A stretch of 64,000 bases of DNA from Oscheius sp. JU75 (lineage: Eukaryota > Nematoda > Chromadorea > Rhabditida > Rhabditidae). This document shows, one piece after another, positions 34,943 to 43,607 of the stretch (within the stretch, counting starts at the first letter, position 1; each line of letters begins with the position of its first letter). The notes beneath the pieces are model-generated. The model was not told where the DNA came from. It saw nothing but the letters and a program-made list of their open reading frames with translations, and searched no databases. The stretch spans positions 8,184,001 to 8,248,000 of the forward strand of contig JASJZC010000001.1 of assembly GCA_037178855.1 (NCBI GenBank), in the 5' to 3' direction. A program made the translations under genes and the position numbers.

Positions 34943-36680
34943 ATGCTCGGTGAAACGTGCGTCGCCACACCCACGACGCCCACATTCAACTTTGGAGCCT
35001 TTTTGAGCTCGGCCGGTCTGGTGGCCAGCACAGAGATGGAGTATCCTTCGCCGTCTTCAAGTTCTCCCGAGAGTCCATCGGAGCCAAAGAAGAGGAGACG
35101 CGGAGAGTTGGCCAATCCCGCCAATACGTTGGATGGATTGGTTGCTAGGAGGGCAGACGACAGTCGGGAACCCTTCCAGAGGAGGTTTTTGTCCGAACAG
35201 GAAGCCATTGAGGGGCCGGACGATGAGATCGAGATGAAGGTGAGCATACACTTCAGAATTGTCTAAAAACACATATAGAAGATGGAGAATGACCCGGACG
35301 TCTCGACACGTACCTGTTCTACCTGCGGCTACCAGGGCAAATGGGTCTCGGAGATGATTCGTCACAAGAGAGTCCACACTGCCGAGCGACCCTTCAAATG
35401 CCGCTACTGTTCGCGTACCAGTAAATGGAAGGCCGATCTTATCCGTCACGTTGCGAGTGAGTCTCCTTCTCTCCCAAAACATTAATAATGATCAGAAACC
35501 CATGGAATCCGCGTCGTCTCCAAGTACAGCCGTTCAAAGACGTTCGATCCGGCAACAACCATGGTATCCGGTCGATGCGATGAGGACAAGCCGAGGGCGT
35601 ACGCCTGTGAGATGGGAGATGTCTCTCCGCCTCTATACCGTCCGGAGCCTCTGTCTCCTGTGCGAGGCCGTCCTTTGAGCTACCGCTGTGGACAATGTCT
35701 TTTCGAGCAGGAGGGTCTCTCTCTAATGGTCGGTCATCTGCGCCAAGCGCACGGTACCTCTCCCTATGAATGCCGCTGTGGAGCTGCCTTTGACGACTTC
35801 GAGTCAGCTTTTGGACACGCACAGAAAGGATCCTGTCTGTCTAGTGATCTCACAGTCAACATCACTCCCATCTACAAGAGAAAAGGTAGGTCGTATCCTT
35901 GTAGTTCGCGAAGCCATTGTCAATTTTCAAAGACAAAGTAAAGAGTCCCTTTTCAGCTCCGTCGGTCTCCTCTTTCTCTTCAATCTCTCCGTCAGGGTCT
36001 CGTGGTGACTCGTCTCCAACAAACTCGGTCCAGTCGACGGAGGAAGAAGATCTGAGAAAGTGTGCTCTGTGTCCGTTCGAGACCCAGAACTCCTTGGACT
36101 TACTAGCCCATACCGAAGGACATTCCACAGGTAAGAATCATTCAAAAGACCGAAGAAAGAACAAGGTTCAGCTCTGCCCCTCAAGTGCTACTTCTGTAGC
36201 TGGAGCTCGACTGACCGTTCGGATCTGGAGAGTCACATGCGTCTCCACTGCAACTATCCAGCCCAGTTCATGTCTCCAGTCGAGAGAAGTGTCCTCCCGG
36301 CCGACAACCTTCTGTCTCTTCTAACCCAGCCAATCGACCTGACCACCGCGGCTCTTCTACTCCTCCAGCAGACCCCACAGTACAGTCCACTGATCTCTCC
36401 TCTGGCTCTGATGAATCTGACGAGTTCTGCATTCACTCTAGTCTCCAAGATCCATTCCTGTGACCGATGTGATGCTCGCTTCAAGGACCAAGAGGCTCTC
36501 AGTCAGCACAAGGCCAAGCACGGCTCCAAGAGTCTCTTCTCCTGTCCCATGTGTGATTTTTCCTCGTCCCGGGCTGCGAATCTTGTGCTCCACATCCAAA
36601 ATCATCACAATGGGGGCTTGGTAGAGTCACCGGCCGAGGAGCCGGAGAACGAGGATGTTGTAGATGTGGAAACCGATTAG
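34943..36680 (+). CDS. C2H2 zinc-finger protein with about eight fingers
   Basis: Five exons: 34943-35239, 35279-35456, 35496-35885, 35957-36130 and 36172-36680, giving 515 aa. The N-terminal 99 residues are acidic and Ser/Pro-rich with a KKRRR basic motif. Fingers follow in order: CSTCGYQGKWVSEMIRHKRVH, CRYCSRTSKWKADLIRHVAK-TH, a gap of about 60 residues, CGQCLFEQEGLSLMVGHLRQAH (listed here only as landmarks), an atypical CRCG...H..GSC, then CALC..H..H, CYFC..H..HC, a hydrophobic linker rich in Leu, and CDRC..H..H plus CPMC..H..HH. The TAERPF linker joins fingers 1 and 2. The tail is acidic. This is a likely DNA-binding transcriptional regulator. I cannot assign it to a named C. elegans gene. 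CTCTTCAG two bases before the ATG suits spliced-leader addition. Confidence 0.85.
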
Positions 36681-37276
36681 AATCTTTTCCTAACTAACCC
36701 TACTTTGGTCTTTATTTATGGGTGGGTGTGTCATGTATGTCCTGTATTTTGACGGTGATTTGGAACTTGTCTCGAATACTGTGTATTTTCTTCTCAGTCG
36801 TGTTATCAACCGGTGCACCTTAATAATAATAATAACTTTAATAATGAATCTTTACATTGAAAGCGACAATTCCGTGTGAGCTGAACCAACAGAAAGACTT
36901 CCAGGCATGACCGAATGGGCCGAGCAACATTCCTCTCAGGGTATCCTCCCTCTCGGATTAATTTTTTTGACGGGAAGTCAAATTGGCTTGAAAAAGATCA
37001 ATGTTACCAGACACAAACTTGAAACGAGTCCCAAGACGAATGACCATGCCTGAGTTTTTTTTATGACTGGCCGATCGGAATTGAATTCGAGTAATACCTT
37101 CGGTTCAACAGTCAACAAAAAAGCCTTGCAGAAAACCACTAGCTCCTAAGTCTATTTTGATAGTTCTCCCGTAAACATCCTTGACTGACTGTCTGTTTTG
37201 CGGCTGTATCTTCTTGTTTCATGTAATCAGTGGGTAAACAATCTGACTACGTTTTACACAGTCAGTCTAAGAACAG
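36681..37276. other. Short intergenic region with (AAT)n
   Basis: Contains AATAATAATAAT at about 36823-36836, probably part of the zinc-finger 3' end, and the promoter of the next gene. Nothing else recognised. Confidence 0.45.
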
Positions 37277-37283
37277 TATATAA
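37277..37283 (+). promoter_or_regulatory. TATA box of the putative peptide-precursor gene
   Basis: TATATAA whose first base is 38 nt upstream of the ATG at 37315, the same motif and spacing as in the lectin gene. Confidence 0.55.
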
Positions 37284-37314
37284 TCAGATTGTAGGAAAGA
37301 AGAGATCATGCCCC

Positions 37315-38932
37315 ATGCTTGCTCTGCTTCTGAGCTTCCCTGCCCTCCTCTGGGCAGCCAGCACTGGCTGTCCTTCGATTCTCAAAGCCGCTGGAGCCAG
37401 CGAAGAGTTTGGTACCCATGTCGGACATGCCATCCATTCTCTAAGCTTGAGAACGTTGAGAAAGTTCGAGCCGACCGTGACCGAGAAGAATCGTGTTCCT
37501 ACGATCAACATGGATCTCCAGTCGGACGAAGCTGTGCTTCCTTACACTCCGGAAAGAAATGGACCGAGCTCGGAGATGTTCCATTCCGAGGGAATGAAGA
37601 TTCTCGATGAGGTGGCGCATCTCCTTACCATAAGACAAGTGCTTTCAGGTTCTGAGCCACATGGACTCGAGCAGCTACGACATCAAGTTCTTCTCGACGT
37701 TGGAGAGGGTCGTTCATGCTTTCCACATGGAAGAGATGTGGATGATGGCTTTGCACCAATACCAGAAACTCAAAACAAATCCGCCAGGCTCCCAAGCTTG
37801 CCAGTGTGCAATGGACATGGAGAACAACGGAATCATGAAAATGATCCGTTTTTCTGCTCTGGCCATGCGAGAACCAATGCTCATCTATGGAGAAGAGAGT
37901 CATAATTCCGAAGCTGGTCCTGAAAAAAAAGGATATGATATCGGTTACAGCATTGGACGGAAGAAGAGGTTAGTTGTTTGAGCTATGAGCTGTCGAAAGG
38001 GGAAGGACAAAAAGCCTCTCTGTCTCTGCCGAATTGCCTAGTCTGTTAGCGTTCCTCGTCAGCAGAGAGTAGTCGCATTCTTCGGTTTAATTACCCAAGT
38101 TTGAGGTATTCAAATGCTTCCAATCCTGCTTATGTAGAGGTTGAAAAAGATTTTGCAACAGTCTTCCCAAACGGAAAGACGATAAAAACTTATAGAGACG
38201 TCCAAGTGGTATCAAAAGAGCAGCTCCAAGCACATGAGGGTCTTCCTGGAAAGCAGGATCTTGTCAGACGCGGTTACACTTTCCAGATTGGAAAAAATAG
38301 AAGGTATAGTTTTCCTGCAGAGATGATTGCTGGGGCAATACCTCTGTGTTATGGGGCATCGTCAAATACTTTTGGAGCAGAGCGCGCTCCGAGCTCACCC
38401 TCGTGGCTCAGTTTGTTAGCGCTCCGACTGCAGAACTAAAGAGGTCGGATTCCACTCCCGCATAAGCTGAAACATTTTCTCTGATGATGGAACACACCTT
38501 CGGAAGGTTTTTATTGCATCTCTAGTTGGGCCAGAACCATCACTCTTTGCCACTTTCAGAAGTACCGAAACTGATCATGTCATTCCTGAACAGGACAATC
38601 ATAGAGCCGAAGAACAAGGTGCAAAAACCGCGGAGAATCCGACCAACAGAGGCTACTACTTTGGTATCGGTAGAAAGAAGAGGTCCTATTTTCGGCTATT
38701 ATTAAAATACTAATTTTTCAGGGCAAGCGGAGGCGAGTTCCATGACCAACGTGCCTATCCACTGGGCTACCAGCTTCGACTGAATCCGGCAGACAAGCTC
38801 CTTTTACAGAAAGACGATGCCATGCCCAAACTGGTCGATGCCGCCTCGTGGGAGAAATGGAAGGAGATCGCCAAGATGAATCCACAGGAGGATTTTGATA
38901 CGGCTCTGTTTCTGTACTGTGCTCTCCATTGA
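37315..38932 (+). CDS. Putative neuropeptide precursor with three GY..I-amide peptides
   Basis: Five exons: 37315-37611, 37649-37968, 38106-38303, 38560-38682 and 38722-38932, all in phase, 382 aa. Residues 1 to about 17 are a signal peptide (MLALLLSFPALLWAAS). Exons 2, 3 and 4 each end, in the same phase inside an Arg codon, with a tandem motif: KK-GYDIGYSI-G-RKKR (about residues 192-206), RR-GYTFQI-G-KNRR (260-272) and R-GYYFGI-G-RKKR (302-313). A basic site, a short GY...I sequence, Gly and a polybasic site is the standard layout for prohormone cleavage followed by C-terminal amidation. The segments between are longer than usual spacers and have no domain I know. A SINE lies in intron 3. 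A plain secreted protein with furin sites is the alternative. Expression is probably neuronal or glandular (inference). Confidence 0.72.
38396..38535 (+). mobile_element. tRNA-derived SINE, copy 3, in an intron
   Basis: CTCGTGGCTCAGTTTGTTAG and GCGCTCCGACTGCAGAACT give a tRNA-like head with A box and anticodon arm. GGTCGGATTCCACTCCCGC is a degraded B box. The tail has GGAACACACCTTCGGAAGG, then TTTTTATTGCAT and CTAGTTGGGCCAGAACC. It lies in intron 3 of the peptide-precursor gene. Confidence 0.6.
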
Positions 38933-38947
38933 ACTTTTTTAATCATA

Positions 38948-38953
38948 AATAAA
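38948..38953 (+). terminator. AATAAA poly(A) signal of the peptide-precursor gene
   Basis: AATAAA 15 nt after the TGA stop. Confidence 0.6.
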
Positions 38954-38966
38954 TGTATTGGACATA

Positions 38967-39575
38967 GAATTCAGTGATTGTTGCCTTCCTCATGAGGGAA
39001 GGCTGTTCCAAAATTTCTTTCAACCTCTACATAGGAGCAGGGTCGGAAGCATTGTAATACCTCAAACTTGGGTAATTAAACCGACGCTGTAGCTCGCTGC
39101 CAAAGGATAAGGCGGGGTGGATGGCGAGATGGTACGGCATAGGCCGGGAGATTCTGGGTCAGAGACGCAGAGACGACATTGGTTGTCTGCCAAATAGTTT
39201 AGAGAGGCAAAATCTGACAAACAACGCTTCTGTTTCCCAAAGGACAAACTGTTGACTATTTTAAAAATCCATAGGCACCTTCGCGAACAACAACTTGATC
39301 TAACAAAACCCATGTTCACCTGGAAATCAACTTATAAGAGGTTTGGCAGTCGGGCACAGACACCTCTGCGTCTCTGACCCAGAATCTCCCGGCCTATGCC
39401 GTACCATCTCGCCATCCACCCCGCCTTATCCTGTGGCAGCGAGCTACGGCGTCGGTTTAATTACCCAAGTTTGAGGTACTACAATGCTTCCGACCCTGCT
39501 CCTATGTAGAGGTTGAAAGAAATTTTGGAACAGCCTTCCCTCATGGGGAAGGCAACAAGACAAGGAATTTTGTGT
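38967..39575. repeat. Inverted duplication carrying broken copies of peptide-precursor exon 3
   Basis: Left arm about 38967-39180, right arm about 39355-39575, facing each other around a spacer of about 175 bp. Each arm contains the intron end GGTTTAATTACCCAAGTTTG and the start of exon 3 (source 38085-38165). Both arms share the same differences from the source (GACCCTGCTCCTATGTAG, which creates a stop), so one copy was made first and then inverted. Adjoining arm sequence (TCTGACCCAGAATCTCCCGG) is not in the source gene. Confidence 0.7.
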
Positions 39576-39620
39576 TCAGCTTTATAGTAATCTGTCAAGT
39601 TGTATTACTAACTCTTTCAG

Positions 39621-39718
39621 AAGTTGTGAAGAGGTTTCTGACGGGAAAAGTATCCTGGCGTGATGGGACCCACTTCCAAAAGCGGAGCAATCCTGAATAT
39701 CCTGTGTTTGCACGCTAA
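39621..39718 (+). pseudogene. Possible decayed or alternative terminal exon related to peptide-precursor exon 5
   Basis: Follows an ACTCTTTCAG acceptor. One frame reads VVKRFLTG, then WRDGTHFQKRSNPEYPVFAR and TAA, which resembles exon 5 (GGEFHDQRAYPLGYQ). The phase needed to join it to exons 2-4 instead hits an early stop, so I treat it as a relic of a second gene copy. Confidence 0.3.
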
Positions 39719-40886
39719 ACGGGCCCCGCGAGAAACATAATGTTTCGGTCCTGATGTAGTTTAACCGGACTCAAGAAAATGGGTCAAAGTCTTAAAAATT
39801 CTTCCAAAAAATAGTTGCCACAGTGTTACTTTTTTGAATGTTCTGCACAGCTGTAGAAAAGACAGAAAGATGCATTTTTTAAAACATGGCTATGCTGAAA
39901 AAAAGCGACAGGAAAGTATTGACATTTCTTTGGTATTTTTAAGTTAAACTAGAGGGACCAAACTTCCCTACAAAAGTGAGTACTTATCAACCTTTAGGGC
40001 CCCGCTACTGGACTTTTGGAGCCACAAATTCCCTTTTATTTGGAAAAACCATGGCATATTTTCATTTCATGAAATATGAAACACTGATCTACCCAAAGGG
40101 TTTAATCGAAAAGTTTTTCGAGCAATTAAAAATCGGTTCCCATATTTACAGCCACGGAGAAATCGTTAAACGTCTCGCGTGCCAAAAACGTAGACTCACG
40201 AGACTCAGCTCGTAGTGAAAATAGTATTTGATTCAGTAGCCTCGAGTGTCTCACCTATTCTAATCTCATGTTATCTGCTTCGAGCAAAACGCCACAGGGG
40301 GATGCTGCCAAGCAGCTGTGACCGATTGCCGCACGAGGATAGGGGCGAGGTCGCCAGCCAAAACAATGTTTATTTCCGGCCATCCACTCTCCTCCCCTCC
40401 CCTCCCCCAATATCGGTCATCATTTCTCATTTTCGTTCCCTTTTCCCTTCCCCCCTCTTTTTTTTGCCTTGGTATCTTGAGATAGAGCCACGGAAAATAT
40501 CGATTAGCTCTAATTGACAAGGCGAGGGCAGCTCCTCCCTTCTTCCTTCGCACTCACACACTGTATCATATTTTTGTTTAACAATTTAATGGTCTCCCTT
40601 CTCAATTGAGCACCCTCTACAGAATGTTTTTGGGACTTTCCAAAAGATAATTTTGTTTGGAACTTCCGAAAAAAAAACAAGCGAAGAAGGAAATCGCTGT
40701 GCAAACAAAGATTTGGCTGCGTAGACCTCGTGCTTGGAATACCTTGCCAAGAAATCCCCCTGTAATACTACATCTTAAATGGGGAAGACTCTTTCCAGAA
40801 CCTATGACTCAGTTTTATTTACGTTCTCTTTCTTTCTTCGTGACTCATCATTTTAACTCATCATGCAAATTCTAATTGTCAGCCAG
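39719..40886. other. Intergenic region, nothing firm
   Basis: Contains an open frame 39976-40215 without splice or family support, and a C/T-rich tract at about 40390-40470. Confidence 0.4.
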
Positions 40887-43607
40887 ATGCGGGTGATAAT
40901 CTTCCTCTGCGCCCTCGTTATCCTGCTCGAGGCTCGCGGAGGTGGCCGAGGAGGAGGCGGCGGTCGAGGAGGAGGAGGAGGTCGAGGAGGTGGAAGTCGA
41001 GGAGGTGGAGGTCGAGGTGGGATTGGAGGACGTGGAGGCAGTGCGGCCAGGTTTGTATCTTCATCTTTTTGGAAACCAAATCTTTTTTCTTCAGAGCCTC
41101 CGTTGCCCGTGGCTTCGCATCCAAGGCTTCCAGCAGTTTCGCATCGGGAGCTCGGACCTCTGGTCTAGGTGCAGCAGGTAATTTCCATACTATAGGAATG
41201 CATCTGGTGGTCAGTTCATAAACCGCCCACTTAGAAACATGCGAAAACTTTAATATGAACGTGGGCGCTTTCTCGGCTGATAAGAAGACCGTAGCTCTAG
41301 GCTTCCCAGAGAGAGAGACATATTTATTGGAGATGCTCTATAATAAGAAGATGCACTTGTTAGAACCGTTTTGGGGGGAAACCGAGATATGGTACCAGGA
41401 AGTCAAATCTGGATCGAGGAGTCCACAGCTAGATCCAATGCTAATCTTCATTCTAAAGTGCTCTAATTAATTGCCCCGTTACTGAACGAACCGGTGGTGG
41501 TACCACCTGGATTGGATGGTTTCCAGCGGCTGGAAGTTGTTCCGAATTGGTGGCGATGTCGAGTATCTGTTGACTCTCCTGTCGAATCGTAGGAACTATT
41601 GCATCGCTGTTTTCTAAATGGCTTCTGTGTAGTTTCACATAGACTGTAAGCTTACCTCTAGGCTCGTCGTCATCGATGAGTATTGGAGGCTCAGCTTCAT
41701 TGCACATTACCCCCAGTGTGTCCTATTAGTACGTATTGTTTTCTGTTTAAGAAAATATGGCCCCGATAGACAATAAGCGTTCTCATTTCTAGAGCTTTGC
41801 GCCTGCAAGAGATTTCCGTTTTTCTTGGCCTTCTTGTATTGCTCTTGATATATAGTGGCACTGTCTGTCGCATGAAGACAAAAATCCATTAAAAAAAAAA
41901 CTAAGAAAAATGAAGCGCTCACTAACTGGGGACTAGAAATTGCGAAAAAAAACCTTATTTAAATTGACGCCCGCAATTTCGCGTCTCTTCATAAGAAGGA
42001 TGATAAGAGAGACAAGAACGGTGGGAGGTGTGAGTTGCAACTCCCCATTCTTATCAGCGTAACCTCATAAGTCTCCTCTCCCGCTTAACGTGTGCTTACG
42101 TTTTTTTTATGAGGTTATACTGATAAGAATGGGTGGGAGGTGCGAATTGCATCTCCCCATTCTTGTCAGCATAATCTCATAAGTCACCTCTCCCGCTGAA
42201 CGTGTGCTTACGTTTTTTTATGAGGTTACGCTGATAAGAATGGGGAGTTGCAACTCACACCTCCCACAGTTCTTGTCCCTCTTATCATCCTTCTTATGAA
42301 GAGACGCGAAATTGCGGGCGTCAATTCAAATAAGATTTTTTTTTCGCAATTTCTAGTCCCCAGTTAGTGAGCGCTTCATTTTTCTTAGTTTTTTTTAATG
42401 GATTTTTGTCTTCATGCGACAGACAGTGCCACTATATATCAAGAGCAATACAAGAAGGCCAAGAAAAAAAACGGAAATATGAGGATGGCGAAGTAAATTC
42501 AAACAACCTCGATTTGAATCCGCACACATTCTAAGTCTCCAGATGTAAAGCTATCGCCAAACTGATTGCGGTTTTCCTTTCAACAGACTATAGTACTTGA
42601 CTTGCCTCTCCTCATTCCTGGCGGAAAAGATCACAAAAGTATAGTTTGTTTTCGATTCTCCCGCTAGCCGCAGTTCGATTTAAGGCTAGACTCTTACAGC
42701 TAATCTCTTTTGGGCATTTACTCTCTTATTCAGCCGGCCGCACGTTTGGAGGCTCCCGCTCTGGCAGCTTCATCTACGTAAGCCCCTACGTCCCCGTCTA
42801 GTGAGTTTTGATGCTTTTTTACCTGATGACATACTGACACAGCTATGGGCATCGGAACTACTATTGGGGATCGCGTGGCTACTCCAAGACTGGAGAAAAC
42901 GTCACCACGTGCACGTTTAATATCACGGGAGAGGAAGACTTCAAGAATGTGAGATTCTGGACCCTTTTCAAAACTGCTCGTTCCAGTTCACCTTCGAGAA
43001 CGACGAGAAGCCGACTTCATTGGTCTGGGAATGCCCGGTGAATCTCTGTGAGCCGCAGATATTGGGCTGTGCTCATCCGTCCTTCGGACTCACGTAAGCT
43101 TGCTCTCTTAGCTAAAGTTTGCTTTTTTTTTTTCAGTTGGCCTGTCATCATCACTAGTCTGGTTACTCTACTGATTCCTTGGGAGGAGATGCCGAAGTTC
43201 CTGGTAGGTGTACCGGTCCTATTTGAGTTCTGAGACACAGGGTGATAACAACTAATCCCGACCAACTGTAATGTCTTAAAAACCGTTCTGTAGGTGTTTT
43301 CAATTGGTTCATAAACTTCCAAAAACGTTGGGGCCACGCAGGGGTCAAACCCTGTCCGCGTTTGTTTTGTATTCGGAGCGCTAACCGACTGAGCTATGGG
43401 GCAAAGACCGTCCGGTTTCTTCCCGAGGTAGATGTGCAGCCAGCCTTAAACCGTCTGATCAATGCTTTCTAGAAGAAATGTCGATCGTCTAAGGAAGCTG
43501 CTCCTTCCGAGCCATCAGTCCATTACCGAGCCGAGTATCTTCCCGCAGCTACGGATCCCAAGCAGCACCTTCCCTCCTCTTCAGTGCTCAAGGAGGTTCC
43601 TCCCTAG
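40887..43607 (+). CDS. Gly-rich, single-pass membrane protein with a CX-like Cys module
   Basis: Seven exons: 40887-41050, 41095-41177, 42734-42800, 42843-42948, 42987-43093, 43137-43203 and 43473-43607, giving 242 aa. I chose the second Met (40887) because MRVIIFLCALVILLEA is a clean signal peptide; the Met at 40863 is also in frame. Residues about 17-55 are GGGRGGGG repeats, then an Ala/Ser-rich stretch and RTFGGSRSGSF. A Cys module follows with GENVTTCTFNIT, then LVWECPVNLCEPQILGC. It resembles the nematode CX module, but the paired Cys are replaced by single Cys. WPVIITSLVTLLI is a short membrane helix, followed by a basic KKCRSSKEAAP tail. Extracellular role unknown. Intron 2 contains a large palindrome and intron 6 a SINE. 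Confidence 0.8.
41463..41889 (-). CDS. Possible nested two-exon gene inside the CX-protein intron
   Basis: Minus strand: exon 41889-41711 (ATG at 41889, or a longer frame open to 41922 without ATG), GTAATG donor, acceptor CCATTTAG and exon 41613-41463 ending in TAG; the join is in frame. The product would start MDFCLHATDSATIYQEQ and end Ser/Thr/Gly-rich (NPGGTTTGSFSNGAIN). The first exon lies partly inside the palindrome, so its 5' part is present twice. No family recognised; weakly supported. Confidence 0.22.
41811..42477. repeat. Near-perfect palindrome of about 0.67 kb
   Basis: Arms of about 260 bp (41811-42071 and 42217-42477) are almost perfect reverse complements; for example GGAGTTGCAACTCACACC on the right matches GGTGTGAGTTGCAACTCC on the left. 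The centre holds two tandem units, each containing CTCTCCCGCT(T/G)AACGTGTGC and TTACGTTTTTTT. It lies in intron 2 of the CX-protein gene. Confidence 0.85.
43250..43403 (-). mobile_element. tRNA-derived SINE, copy 4, in an intron
   Basis: Minus strand head CCCCATAGCTCAGTCGGTTA then GCGCTCCGAATAC (A box) and CAGGGTTTGACCCCTG (B box), followed by the family tail GAAAACACCTACAGAACGG then TTTTTAAGAC and CAGTTGGTCGGGA. The acceptor ends do not pair, so it is not a working tRNA gene. Confidence 0.6.

Noticed and set aside
35439-35822. Minus-strand ORF of 127 aa within the zinc-finger gene
   Set aside because: Opposite strand carries in-frame C2H2 fingers; this is a mirror frame.
37308-37610. Alternative ATG frame (MPHACSASELP...) at the peptide-precursor start
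   Set aside because: The frame from 37315 has a signal peptide and joins exon 2; the other ends without a sensible splice.
39976-40215. 79-codon open frame downstream of the inverted repeat
   Set aside because: No recognised motif and it starts inside a possible donor; treated as chance.
42000-42260. Tandem hairpin units resembling a CRISPR-like array
   Set aside because: Only two units, no regular spacers, and they are the centre of a larger palindrome in a eukaryotic intron.
43330-43403. Working tRNA gene on the minus strand
   Set aside because: A and B boxes are present, but acceptor and anticodon arms do not pair; tail matches the SINE family.
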